From contig NZ_CP015243.1 of assembly GCF_001648175.1 (NCBI RefSeq), positions 2,790,001 to 2,854,000 of the forward strand: DNA of 64,000 nucleotides, given 5' to 3'. Of this stretch, positions 55,391 through 64,000 are shown one piece after another. Position 1 is the first letter of the stretch; every line of letters starts with the position of its first letter. The DNA is from Halotalea alkalilenta (GTDB lineage: Bacteria; Pseudomonadota; Gammaproteobacteria; Pseudomonadales; Halomonadaceae). Below the pieces are notes generated by a model. That model saw only the letters and a list, made by a program, of their open reading frames with translations, searched no databases and had not been told where the DNA came from. A program made the translations under genes and the position numbers.

Positions 55391-58300
55391 CTACTCGCTC
55401 TGTGGATCCGGCGTACGTCCAAAGCTGAATGTATAGAGCAGATCAAGCGCCTGGTAGCCTCCAGACACCGCCTGCAGGTAAAGGTTCTGCATCAGGCGAT
55501 AGCGCAGCGTCAGCTCGGCCAGTGAAGTGAACATTCCCACCCCATAGCTGACCCGCAGATCCGGGAAGATGTAGCCGCTGACCACCACCTGGCTGGTGTC
55601 ACCGCTGCCTGCGGTATCGAGCGACAGATCCTGGATACCGAAGGTTTCGCCCAGCGAACCGATCGCGCGCCCGCTCTGCGATACCGACAGGCCGATCAGC
55701 GCCGAAGCCAGCGCATTGTCGTCACCCTCCGCGTCCGGCGCGCGCCCCCTGAGCAGGTAGGAGAGCGCGGTGGTTTCGTTCATCGACGGATCGGAGAAGA
55801 TGCTCAGCTGCGGCGCATCGGCATTGCCGGTGACGCGGATACCCGCGGTGACGTCGTCCTCGATGGTATCGGGGCTGCGAATCGCTTCGAAATCGAGCCT
55901 CGGCAGGCTCGGCGGCCCACTGAAGATCACCTCACCGCGGTTGATCAGCAGGTTCTGGCCGAAAGAGGCGAAGCGCCCTTCCTGCAGCGAGATGCTGCCG
56001 AACAGCTGCAGCGCGCCGCCACTCTGGCGTACGTTGATCGCCCCGGCGAGACGTGAGTTGAGCCCATAGGCCGAAAGCCGCACGTCGTCGCCCATCACCA
56101 CCTGGACATTCAAATTGAGATCGATGCCCGCTTCTTCGAGCGCCGAGGCGTCGGCCCACTGATACTCCTCGCCTTCGGCCTGGGCCGCCAATGCCCGATC
56201 GATGCTGGCGTCGATCCGCTCGGCCTCTTCGCGAGTGACGATGACTTCGTCGCTCGACGGCGCCTGCGCCGACGCGGGCAGCTGGGCGACCTCGATCCTC
56301 GCCCAGGGAATCGTCACCCGGCCGCTGATGTCGAGTCGCTGGGGCGTCGCCAACACATCGATGCTGGGCGCGACCCGCACTCGGCCATAGCCGAGTGCGG
56401 CGACTTCGAGCGGCGAATCGGCGCCGCGCAGTGCAAGCGTCGCCCGCCAGTCGCCAGTCGTCGGCCAGTTGGCCTCTCCGCCGAGCGTCCAGCGAGCCTG
56501 GTTGGAGGAGATATAGCCATCGAGCACCCCATGGTCCCCCTCCAGGCGCAGCGCGACCCTGGCGTCGTCGAGCGTGACCGGAAGCTGCTCGCCACCGGCG
56601 CGTACGCCCGAAACCACCAGCTGGCCGTTGAACCGGGGCTGTTCGAGATCGCCGGAGATGGTGACATCGCCGTCGAGGCGACCTTCAAGCGTATCCAAAC
56701 CGGCGACCAGCGCCCGATAGGGGGAGAAATCGAGCCCCTCGACCTGCAACCGCCCGCCGAGCTGCCGGCTATCCAGCGGGTCGATGACCCGTGCCTCGAG
56801 CCTCAGCTGGCCGGCATCCCTAAGGCGAGCGTCGAGGGTGAGATCCGCCTGCGCCGGGCTCGCCTCCAGGCCGACCCCGAGGCTGAGCGCGGGGATCGAG
56901 AACGACTCTCCCGCGGCATCCTCGCCGCTTATCTGCAAATCGCCATCGAGTCGGGCATCCACGTTCCAGCGCTGGCCACCGTTGGACCATTGCGCGCGAA
57001 CGTCGCCGCCGGCCTCTCCCGCGACCTGCCAGGGCTCAGGCATCCAGGGGTTGGCCGCCTCGAGAGGCAGCTCGCTGAGGCGCAGCGCCGCGGAGCCACT
57101 CGCGGCGCTGGCGGTCATCCGCTCGGTGAGGCAGAGCCGGCCTCCCTCCCGCCGCGACAGGCAGAAGGGTTCGACCGTCGCCGAAGCGGCATCGAGATTG
57201 GCGACGAAACCCAGCGGAGAATCGAGGCTCAGCTCGCCGCCCTGTTCAAGATCGGCCTCGAGCGACGACAGCTGGCCGCGGTAGCGATTGTTCGCCTGGT
57301 CGAGCCCACCGCGCAGGGCGAGTGAGGCGCTGTTCACCAGCGCGTCCTGCCCACCGCTCAGCTCGAGCGAGAGACGGTGATCGCTCAGCCGCCCCTCCAG
57401 GGACAGGCCAAGGCGCGCCAGCGCCTGGCCGCCGGCCAGCGCATCGCTGGCATCCAGGCGCAGCTCGAAACGCGGATCCTCGAGCCCGTCGCTGCGTCCT
57501 TCCAACGCCAGCCGGGCGATATGGTTGTCGCCATAGCGCAGCTGTTCGCCATTCAAAGTGACCGAACCCTGCGGCTGCTCGAGCGTCCCGCTGACACGGA
57601 GCTGGCCTGCGAGCCGGCCGCCGAGCTCGGGCAGCAGCCCGCCCAGGTTCGGTGCGTCGATATGGGCGTTGAGTGCCAGACGCTGGTCGACCACCCCGCT
57701 GGCGGTAACCCGATTGGGGCCCTGGCGCAGGTCGAGGCGCTCGATGTTCCAGCGCATCGAACTATCGCCGTCGAGCCGGCCGGCGAGCGACAGCGGCTGG
57801 TTCATCAGTTGACCATCGATGGCGAGATTCGGCACCTGCAGCGCCCAGCGCTGATCCGCCTGCTGCTGGAAGGCGAGTCGCGCGCTGCCGTTGAGCAACC
57901 CGTTGACTGCTGGCGTGAAGCGCTCGGGGCGCAGCTGATGCAGGGTTAGCTCGGTATCCAGGCTGATCGTCGGCGCCCAGCGCACCTCGCCCTGGCTCTC
58001 GATCCGCCCGCCGCCGCTGACCACCTGGAGCACCGACCAACCGAAGCGTTCGAAATCGCCTTCGCCGACCAGACTGAGATCGAGCGGCTGAAGCTCATCG
58101 CCCGAAGCGCGACCGGAAATGTCGAGCCGGTAGCCGGCAAGCGATCCATCGAGATCGAGCGCCAGTTCCTCGACCTGGTAACGGGTGACCGGGGCACCGC
58201 TTTCATCCTCGCCCGGCATCCCTGGCAGCGGCCAGTCGAGCCGCGGCGAGCGCAGCGCAAGTTCGAACGGCAGCTGCTGATCGAGCAGGTCCGCGCCGGC

Positions 58301-59380
58301 GTCAAGCCGCGCCGCCACCGGCCCGTCGGCGTTCATATCCACCTCGAGCGCCGCGAGCGAACCGCGCAGACGCAGTTCGACCGATTCGCCCTGCAGCGGT
58401 GCCAGTTCGGAGCGGGCGGAGAGATCGAGCGAGAGCGGATAATCGCCGCTCATCTCGAGCTCGAAGGCGAGCTCGGCCTCGAGCTCCGGCCCCTGCAGCG
58501 CAAGCCGTTCAAGCCTTACCGATGAGCCCTCGGCATGCAGTGCCAGGTCGATGCGATCGAGCACCAGCGCAGGCTCCCCCTCGAGACGGAAGTCGGTGAC
58601 CTCGAGCAAGGGCGCCTGTACATCCACGGGCAGCTCGATCCGAGCCAGCGTGATCCGCGCCTGGGGGTCATCGAGCGGCGTGGCGCTCAACGCGGCGAGC
58701 GGATTGGCGATCGGCGCGCCGTCGGCCCCGAGCACGCTGCCGGGCGCCACCGCCGGCGCCGCGACCACCGCCAGGGCGGCGGCGATATCGACGTCGGATT
58801 CAAGGCTCGGCGCCTCGATCGCGGCGGGCTCCTCGGCCGCATCAAACAGCCGCAGCCGGGGCGAGACGAGCCGGGTCTCGCCGAGGGAGAAGCGGCTGCC
58901 CTCGAAGCTCGCCGAGCTTTCGAAGTGCTGCCAGGCAAGCTCAAGTCCTGCCTCGGTCTCGAGCGAAAAGTCATCGAGCACGAGTTCGCGCAGCTCGATC
59001 GGCAGCGGCGTGGAAATCCTCTCCAGCGGCGCGCTTTCGCTCTCGCTCTGCTCGGCGCCGGCGGCGGGCAGGCGCACATGCAGGCCATCGCTCGCGAGCC
59101 GCTCGATACACAGCCGCCCCCGAAGCAGGCAGTCGCTCGACCAAGAGAGCTCGAGGCGGCGCGCCTCGAGCTGCACGCCAGCGGCATCGAGCGCGACATC
59201 GTGAAGGACCAAGGTATCCAGCGGCGCGCCTTCGACCGAACTATAGGAAATCAGCCCTCGCGACTGCGCCTGGCCGAGCAGCCAGGCGGTGCCCCAGGGT
59301 GACAGCGCCAGACCGGCCAGCAGCATCACCAGCGCGACCAACCACAGCGCCAGCCAGAACAGCAGGCGGGGAAACAGCAT
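55391..59380 (-). CDS. tamB: Translocation and assembly module inner-membrane protein TamB
   Basis: This is a 1329-residue AsmA/TamB-like protein. One N-terminal membrane anchor ([19 protein letters not shown]) is followed by a very long beta-rich repeat body that spans the periplasm and the C-terminal DUF490 domain ([22 protein letters not shown], then [15 protein letters not shown]). It works with TamA in outer-membrane protein assembly and lipid transport. ATG 59380 shares a base with the tamA stop (TGATG); an earlier in-frame start lies inside tamA. Slightly longer than E. coli TamB. Confidence 0.95.
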   Translation of the reverse strand: MLFPRLLFWLALWLVALVMLLAGLALSPWGTAWLLGQAQSRGLISYSSVEGAPLDTLVLHDVALDAAGVQLEARRLELSWSSDCLLRGRLCIERLASDGLHVRLPAAGAEQSESESAPLERISTPLPIELRELVLDDFSLETEAGLELAWQHFESSASFEGSRFSLGETRLVSPRLRLFDAAEEPAAIEAPSLESDVDIAAALAVVAAPAVAPGSVLGADGAPIANPLAALSATPLDDPQARITLARIELPVDVQAPLLEVTDFRLEGEPALVLDRIDLALHAEGSSVRLERLALQGPELEAELAFELEMSGDYPLSLDLSARSELAPLQGESVELRLRGSLAALEVDMNADGPVAARLDAGADLLDQQLPFELALRSPRLDWPLPGMPGEDESGAPVTRYQVEELALDLDGSLAGYRLDISGRASGDELQPLDLSLVGEGDFERFGWSVLQVVSGGGRIESQGEVRWAPTISLDTELTLHQLRPERFTPAVNGLLNGSARLAFQQQADQRWALQVPNLAIDGQLMNQPLSLAGRLDGDSSMRWNIERLDLRQGPNRVTASGVVDQRLALNAHIDAPNLGGLLPELGGRLAGQLRVSGTLEQPQGSVTLNGEQLRYGDNHIARLALEGRSDGLEDPRFELRLDASDALAGGQALARLGLSLEGRLSDHRLSLELSGGQDALVNSASLALRGGLDQANNRYRGQLSSLEADLEQGGELSLDSPLGFVANLDAASATVEPFCLSRREGGRLCLTERMTASAASGSAALRLSELPLEAANPWMPEPWQVAGEAGGDVRAQWSNGGQRWNVDARLDGDLQISGEDAAGESFSIPALSLGVGLEASPAQADLTLDARLRDAGQLRLEARVIDPLDSRQLGGRLQVEGLDFSPYRALVAGLDTLEGRLDGDVTISGDLEQPRFNGQLVVSGVRAGGEQLPVTLDDARVALRLEGDHGVLDGYISSNQARWTLGGEANWPTTGDWRATLALRGADSPLEVAALGYGRVRVAPSIDVLATPQRLDISGRVTIPWARIEVAQLPASAQAPSSDEVIVTREEAERIDASIDRALAAQAEGEEYQWADASALEEAGIDLNLNVQVVMGDDVRLSAYGLNSRLAGAINVRQSGGALQLFGSISLQEGRFASFGQNLLINRGEVIFSGPPSLPRLDFEAIRSPDTIEDDVTAGIRVTGNADAPQLSIFSDPSMNETTALSYLLRGRAPDAEGDDNALASALIGLSVSQSGRAIGSLGETFGIQDLSLDTAGSGDTSQVVVSGYIFPDLRVSYGVGMFTSLAELTLRYRLMQNLYLQAVSGGYQALDLLYTFSFGRTPDPQSE

Positions 59381-61194
59381 CAGAACTCGGGTCCGATGGC
59401 GAAGTGAATGCGCCACGAATTGTCCTCATCGTCGAACGGGTGGGCGATGTCGAAACGGATCGGGCCGACCGGAGAAATCCAGCGCACGCCAAGCCCGGCG
59501 GCAGTCTTGAGCGAGGAGTCGCTCCAGCTGTCGAAAGCGTCACCGAAATCGTAGAACGCGGCACTCCACCAGTCTCCGGTGACGCGACGCTGGTACTCGA
59601 GCGTGCCGGTGAACATCTGCTGGCCGCCGAGCAGCTCGCCATCGTCGTTGCGCGGCGCCAAGGTTTCATAGGAGTAGCCACGCACGCTGGTATCGCCACC
59701 GGCGAAGAAGCGCAGCGAAGGCGGCATACGCGGAAAATCGTCGGTCTCGATCGCCCCGACGTTGCCGCGCACGAAGAAACGGTTGTCGTTGCCGATACTC
59801 TCGATCCACTGGGTGGTGAACACACTGCGCAGGAAGGTGATATCTGAGCCGAGCTGGTCGCTCGAGCCCTCGATCAGCAGGTCCTGGCGGTTACCGTGCA
59901 TCGGGAAGCGCTGGTCGTCGACCGCCGTGCGCCCCCAGCTCACCCCGGGAGTGATCAGGAAGACGTTGTCGCTCTGGTCCGCCTGGGTGAAGTTCTCCTG
60001 GCTGACCCGCACATAGACCCGCTGGCTCCAGCCGTTGTCGAACTGCCATACCCGGGCCGGGGTGAAGAACAGCCGCCTGCTGCGGGTATCGTTGTCATCG
60101 AGGTTCTCGAACCCGTAGCCGAACTCGTAGCTGTCGCGCAGCGGATCGTCGAGGGGAATCTTGTACATGCCGCCCAGGGTCTGACGCGGCGAAGAGAGAT
60201 AGAGTCGGTTCTCCCAGCTGTGCCCCAGGTCGTTGCGCCACGGCTGACGCCAGGTGAGCTGCAACCGCGGCCCCACATCGGTGGCGAAGCCGATACCGGT
60301 CTCGAAGCGATGGCGGTCGGCGGCGATCAACGAGACATCGACCGGCACCTCGGGCGCAGCGGCACTCGCCTCTTGTTCTCCACCGCCACCTTGGCTGGTA
60401 TCGTCGGGCGAAGGCGCCTGGGCGCCCGCAGGGGCGCTGGGCTGGGCTTCGCGCTCGAGACGCGGCCTGACCGAGACACTGCGAAACCAGCCCGCCTGGC
60501 CGAGTCGACTGTTGTAGAGCGCAAGATCATCGGTCAGGTAGGGATCACCAGGCTGGAAAGGACGCATCGCCTCGAGCCGCTCCTGGCGGATCTGGCTGCC
60601 GCTGTAGGAGACCTCGCCGAAGTGGTAGCGCCGGCCACTGTCCATCACCAGGTAGACGTTGGCGCTGTGATCCCAGGGCCTGACTTCGAGACGGTGCACG
60701 CGATACTGGGAATTGAAGTAGCCACGCTGCAGCGCCAAGGTGTCGAGCTGGGTCTTGAGCGTCTCGTAGTGGGCGTGCAACAGAGGGCGCCCCTCGTCCT
60801 TGAGCAGCTCGCTGGCATCGAGCAGGCGCTGGAAACTGTCGTCCTGGCCGCCCTCGCCTTCGACCCGGACGTAGACGTTGCGCACGATCACCCGCTCGCC
60901 GGGCACGATATCGACCACCACGCTGTCGCGATCGCGAAAATCCACGCTGATCTGCGGCTCGTAGTAGCCGAATGCCCGCAGTGCATCGCTGACCCGGCTC
61001 ATCACCTCGGAGTCGTAGATATCCAGGCGCGCGTTGGCCGGGATATCCAATGCGTCGAGATAGGCCTCGACGTTATCCGCAGCCGGCCCTCCGAGCCCTC
61101 TCACCTCGGCGTCGAGTGCCTGGGCGGCCTGGGGCGCCACCAAGGCTCCGAGCAGCCAAGGAGAAAGCCTGAGGGCCCAGGAGGATCTAGTCAT
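59380..61194 (-). CDS. tamA: Translocation and assembly module outer-membrane protein TamA
   Basis: This is a 604-residue Omp85-family protein. The signal peptide ends near residue 26 (AAQALDAE). Three POTRA domains follow (about 27-270), then a 16-strand barrel with the lid motif GGDTSVRGYSYE and the C-terminal HFAIGPEF. A 40-residue Ser/Gly/Glu-rich insert (QPSAPAGAQAP to AAAPEVP) between POTRA 3 and the barrel is not seen in E. coli TamA. ATG 61194 has AAGGGA nine bases upstream. The gene is coupled to tamB. Confidence 0.95.
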   Translation of the reverse strand: MTRSSWALRLSPWLLGALVAPQAAQALDAEVRGLGGPAADNVEAYLDALDIPANARLDIYDSEVMSRVSDALRAFGYYEPQISVDFRDRDSVVVDIVPGERVIVRNVYVRVEGEGGQDDSFQRLLDASELLKDEGRPLLHAHYETLKTQLDTLALQRGYFNSQYRVHRLEVRPWDHSANVYLVMDSGRRYHFGEVSYSGSQIRQERLEAMRPFQPGDPYLTDDLALYNSRLGQAGWFRSVSVRPRLEREAQPSAPAGAQAPSPDDTSQGGGGEQEASAAAPEVPVDVSLIAADRHRFETGIGFATDVGPRLQLTWRQPWRNDLGHSWENRLYLSSPRQTLGGMYKIPLDDPLRDSYEFGYGFENLDDNDTRSRRLFFTPARVWQFDNGWSQRVYVRVSQENFTQADQSDNVFLITPGVSWGRTAVDDQRFPMHGNRQDLLIEGSSDQLGSDITFLRSVFTTQWIESIGNDNRFFVRGNVGAIETDDFPRMPPSLRFFAGGDTSVRGYSYETLAPRNDDGELLGGQQMFTGTLEYQRRVTGDWWSAAFYDFGDAFDSWSDSSLKTAAGLGVRWISPVGPIRFDIAHPFDDEDNSWRIHFAIGPEF

Positions 61195-61231
61195 CTCGCA
61201 CATCCCTTTGCTGGCGGCGCCAACTCCATCA

Positions 61232-61819
61232 TCAACGCGCCTCATTCAATTCTCGTTCCAACCCCGCCACGCGGGCGGCGAAGCCGTCCAGCCTCGACTC
61301 GATCGCGCTCAACCGGGCATCGAGCGCCCGGTCGCTCTGGTCGAGTGCGTCCATCGACTGGGTGAGCGAAGCGACCAATTCGCTGCGCTGCTGGTCACTG
61401 GTGGTCAACCCCGAAAGCTGCGCACTCACCAGCGACAGTGCATCGACCCTGGTTTCAAGCGCGCTCAAACGCTGCGGTTCGAACTCCGGCAGCGCGGCGA
61501 GCTCGCGACGGTTCTCCTCGAGCATCGTTGATAGTTCGTCCAGGCGTTGGCGCATTGTATCGAGCTGCTCGGCGTCGTGCTGCCGCTGTGTCGCTACCTC
61601 GGCGCTGCGCTGGGCGCTTTCGAGCAGCCCCTGGCGCTCATGCCAGTACACGGCGGCGAGTGCCGCGACGCCGAGGACGGCGATCAGCGACAGCAGCACC
61701 GCGGGCCAAGCCACCGCCTTGGCGGGCGGACGATAGCCGGACCTCGGCCTGGCGAGCAGTTCGTCCTCTCCGGGAACGATACTGAAGGTATCGCGGTCGT
61801 GCAGAGAAGGTTCGGGCAT
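61232..61819 (-). CDS. Single-pass membrane protein with long coiled coil, unknown function
   Basis: This is a 195-residue protein with a short cytoplasmic N-region, one membrane helix at about residues 37-58 ([20 protein letters not shown]) and then about 130 residues of heptad-like sequence ([55 protein letters not shown]). It ends 37 nt before tamA on the same strand, suggesting co-expression. The topology resembles small envelope scaffold proteins, but I recognise no family. ATG 61819 is preferred over an upstream in-frame TTG. Confidence 0.8.
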   Translation of the reverse strand: MPEPSLHDRDTFSIVPGEDELLARPRSGYRPPAKAVAWPAVLLSLIAVLGVAALAAVYWHERQGLLESAQRSAEVATQRQHDAEQLDTMRQRLDELSTMLEENRRELAALPEFEPQRLSALETRVDALSLVSAQLSGLTTSDQQRSELVASLTQSMDALDQSDRALDARLSAIESRLDGFAARVAGLERELNEAR

Positions 61820-62134
61820 GGCGCATCCATCTCGTGTTCGGTCCAAGGCGTCGCCAGGGGAGGCCCGCAGCCTCTCCCATGCGCATCAACGGAAGCAAAA
61901 ACAATACGCTACGATGGTTCAAGAGACCATCGGCAAGGGCCGATTTCGGTTGATTGGCGAATACGCGCATCGCGCTCGCCGAGGCGAAGGCTGGTATCGA
62001 GCCGGCGGTTATGTTCGAGCCGCGAGGGGGTTACACTGCCCCATCACGACGCCGCGATACGACAGGCGGGCGTTGTCCGGGCTGTCGCCAAGGACGATGC
62101 ACCAAAGGCTATGGATCCTTACATGGAGCGGGAC
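61820..62134. other. Divergent gap between the coiled-coil gene and ubiG
   Basis: These 315 nt should carry both divergent promoters. ATG codons at 62111 and 62123 are in frame with ubiG but homology and the GGAG site favour 62135. I see no RNA gene or strong repeat. Confidence 0.55.
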
Positions 62135-62890
62135 ATGACGCAGCAATCCACCACGGCCACAGGGCCTCAAGCTTCGCCGCAGCGCAACTTCGATCAGGCC
62201 GAGATCGACAAGTTCGAGGCTCTGGCCCACCGGTGGTGGGATCGCGATGGCGAGTTCAAACCACTGCACGACATCAATCCGCTTCGCCTTGCGTTCATCG
62301 ATGAACAGTGCAACGGCCTGGCCGGGCGGCGCACGATCGACGTCGGCTGCGGCGGTGGCATCCTCAGCGAGGCGATGGCGCGTCGTGGCGCCCAGGTGAC
62401 GGGGATCGATCTTGGCGAAGCTCCGCTGTCGGTCGCCGAGCTGCACCTCAAGGAGAGCGGCCTGGAGGTGGATTACCAGATGATCAGCGTCGAGGAGATC
62501 GCCCAGCGGGAAGAGGCGAGCTACGACGTGGTCACCTGCATGGAGATGCTCGAGCATGTGCCGGACCCGAGCTCGGTGGTACGCGCCTGCGCGCGACTGG
62601 TGAAGCCAGGCGGGCACGTGTTCTTCAGCACCATCAATCGCAACCCGAAGTCCTACCTGTTCGCGATCATTGGTGCCGAGTATCTGCTGCGCCTGCTGCC
62701 GACCGGCACCCACGACTATCAGCGCTTCATCCGCCCTTCCGAACTCTCACGCTGGGCACGCCAGGCGGGACTCTCGATCGAACGGCTGCGTGGACTGCAC
62801 TACAACCCTGTGACGCGCCGCTATTGGTTGAACGATGACGTACAGGTCAACTACATGATTCACTGCCAGCGTCCGGCCATCGACGCATGA
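62135..62890 (+). CDS. ubiG: Ubiquinone biosynthesis O-methyltransferase (UbiG)
   Basis: This is a 251-residue SAM-dependent methyltransferase that does both O-methylations in ubiquinone synthesis. The opening [18 protein letters not shown], motif I DVGCGGG (residues 69-75), [14 protein letters not shown] and [14 protein letters not shown] (membrane-contact region) are diagnostic. ATG 62135 has GGAG six bases upstream. It shares ATGA with the phosphatase gene, a pairing common in gammaproteobacteria. Confidence 0.96.
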   Translation: MTQQSTTATGPQASPQRNFDQAEIDKFEALAHRWWDRDGEFKPLHDINPLRLAFIDEQCNGLAGRRTIDVGCGGGILSEAMARRGAQVTGIDLGEAPLSVAELHLKESGLEVDYQMISVEEIAQREEASYDVVTCMEMLEHVPDPSSVVRACARLVKPGGHVFFSTINRNPKSYLFAIIGAEYLLRLLPTGTHDYQRFIRPSELSRWARQAGLSIERLRGLHYNPVTRRYWLNDDVQVNYMIHCQRPAIDA

Positions 62891-63567
62891 ACGCGGCACG
62901 CCCGCGCCCCGGAGCGGTGCTGTTCGACCTCGATGGCACCTTGGTCGATACCGCACCGGATTTGATCGCTGCCACCAATCGATTGCGCCTGGAGCACGAT
63001 TTGCCACCGCTGCCCTATGCCCAGGTACGCGCGGTGGTATCCAACGGCGGCGCGGCACTGGTCGAGCTGGCACTGGCGCAGCGGCAAGAGATCGATCGGG
63101 ACGCCGGGCTGCAACGCCTGCTCGCCCTCTATCAAACCAACGTCGCCACGGAGAGCCGGGCGTTTCCCGGGCTGGTCGAGCTGGTCGCAGCGCTGGACGC
63201 CCAGGGTGTGGGCTGGGGAGTGGTGACCAACAAGCAGCGGCGCTTCGCGGTGCCGCTGCTGTCGCAGCTGGCGCTGAACCCACGCGTGCTGGTCTGTGCA
63301 GACGATCTGTCCGCATGCAAGCCGGACCCCGCGCCGCTGTTCGAGGCCGCAAGGCGCCTGGCGGTGGATCCCGATCGCTGCTGGTACGTCGGCGATCACC
63401 TGCGCGACATGCAGGCAGCGGTCAACGCCGGCATGCTGCCGGTAGCCGCGCTCTACGGCTATCTCGGAGCTGACGAACGCCCGGAGAGCTGGCCGGCGAA
63501 GCTGCGCTTCACCGACTCAGAGTCATTGGCCGCGGCGATTCTCGCAGCCTGCGGTGAGGCTGCCTGA
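62887..63567 (+). CDS. mupP: HAD phosphatase, MupP/Gph type
   Basis: This is a 226-residue HAD-superfamily phosphatase. Asp14 and Asp16 lie in [14 protein letters not shown]; the second motif is VVTNKQ, the motif III lysine is in ACKPDPAP, and the motif IV acidic region is [12 protein letters not shown]. It is translationally coupled to ubiG. In Pseudomonas the gene beside ubiG is MupP, N-acetylmuramate 6-phosphate phosphatase of peptidoglycan recycling; phosphoglycolate phosphatase Gph is the alternative. Context favours MupP, sequence alone does not decide. Confidence 0.82.
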   Translation: MNAARPRPGAVLFDLDGTLVDTAPDLIAATNRLRLEHDLPPLPYAQVRAVVSNGGAALVELALAQRQEIDRDAGLQRLLALYQTNVATESRAFPGLVELVAALDAQGVGWGVVTNKQRRFAVPLLSQLALNPRVLVCADDLSACKPDPAPLFEAARRLAVDPDRCWYVGDHLRDMQAAVNAGMLPVAALYGYLGADERPESWPAKLRFTDSESLAAAILAACGEAA

Positions 63568-63576
63568 CCACGACAC

Positions 63577-64000
63577 TCAGCCGCTGGTCCGGGAGAGAAA
63601 ATCCTGGGCCAGCTTGGCCGCATTGCTTTGCGGATGCTCCGCGACTACCTGCCTGAGCAACCGCTGGCTCTCGCTGCCCTGCCCCTGGCGCGCCTTGACC
63701 AAGCCGAGCTTGTAGATCGCATCGGCGACCTTGCTACTGCTCGGATAGTCATCGATCACACTCTGGAAGGCGTCGGCGGCATCATCGAGCCGAGACTGCG
63801 CGGAATAGAGCTCGCCCAGCCAGTAAAGCGAATTGGGCTTGAGATTGGAGTCGGGATACTCCTGGTTGAAGCGCTCGAACGCCGAGGTCGCTTCACTGAA
63901 CTGCCGATTCTGTACCAGCGCGAAGGCCTGCTGATAGCTCTGCTCAGCCTGGTCCCCACCGCTGCTGCCCGCTCCCGTGCCGGCTCCCGCGGTCGCCATC
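63577..64000 (-). CDS. cpoB: Cell division coordinator CpoB (YbgF), C-terminal part
   Basis: This is the last 140 residues of a periplasmic TPR protein whose start lies beyond the right edge. A Gly/Ala/Ser-rich linker (GAGTGAGSSGGDQ) is followed by three TPR-like units (SYQQAFALVQNRQFSEATSAFERF, SLYWLGELYSAQSRLDDAADAFQ, DAIYKLGLVKARQGQGSESQRLL), as in YbgF/CpoB of the Tol-Pal system. It converges with the phosphatase gene with 9 nt between stops. Other tol-pal genes would be expected to the right. Confidence 0.9.
   Translation of the reverse strand, partial: MATAGAGTGAGSSGGDQAEQSYQQAFALVQNRQFSEATSAFERFNQEYPDSNLKPNSLYWLGELYSAQSRLDDAADAFQSVIDDYPSSSKVADAIYKLGLVKARQGQGSESQRLLRQVVAEHPQSNAAKLAQDFLSRTSG

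Overview
The window is about 64 kb of GC-rich, densely coded DNA from a gammaproteobacterium. The ectABC ectoine operon (EctA resembles the Halomonas elongata protein as I remember it), the tamA-tamB and ubiG-phosphatase neighbourhoods and the general gene content point to Halomonadaceae. A complete carotenoid cluster suggests a pigmented member such as a Kushneria- or Halotalea-like strain. This placement is inference; there is no rRNA or other decisive marker.

Region 1 (1-15.3 kb) is a catabolic block. A tightly packed minus-strand run of eleven genes (11.9 kb down to the left edge) encodes an aldehyde dehydrogenase, both subunits of a hydantoinase/oxoprolinase, a GabT-type aminotransferase, an AbrB-family membrane protein, a polar amino-acid ABC transporter with a class II aldolase gene embedded in it, and the start of an MmgE/PrpD protein. 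The enzymes fit opening of a lactam or cyclic imide to an omega-amino acid, transamination, and oxidation of the semialdehyde. Facing away is a BisC/TorA-type molybdopterin reductase followed by an IclR regulator.

Region 2 (15.5-22.2 kb) is a second IclR regulator divergent from a PotDABC-like uptake operon that ends in a FAD-dependent amine/amino-acid oxidase.

Region 3 (22.2-40.1 kb) is a siderophore locus on the minus strand: a TonB-dependent receptor behind a Fur-like box, then a twelve-gene chain of mostly overlapping genes. It has three IucA/IucC NIS synthetases, a PLP decarboxylase, an MFS exporter, an SbnG-like HpcH/HpaI enzyme, a four-gene siderophore ABC importer, a FhuF-type ferric reductase and an RraA-like protein. 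The gene order matches achromobactin clusters (acsD-acsE-yhcA-acsC-acsB-acsA-cbrABCD) except that acsF, the diaminobutyrate aminotransferase, is absent. EctB, 12 kb away, makes the same metabolite. An AraC regulator and a divergent secreted alpha/beta hydrolase lie just upstream.

Region 4 (41.5-46.6 kb) is a zeaxanthin-type carotenoid cluster: crtZ, then crtE-crtI-crtB-crtY joined by 4-nt overlaps. Region 5 (46.7-64 kb) is mostly core genome: a phosphotransferase-like protein, a DUF1161 protein, ectABC, gorA, a beta-carbonic anhydrase, a YheT-like hydrolase, msrA, tamB-tamA, a coiled-coil membrane protein, ubiG, a MupP/Gph phosphatase and the end of cpoB.

A GC-rich REP-like repeat family with the arms ACGAACGGG/CCCGTTCGT occurs at three intergenic sites (15.4, 36.4-36.7 and 46.6-46.7 kb). 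The middle site is a tandem array of about 157-bp units between the siderophore receptor and the biosynthetic operon.
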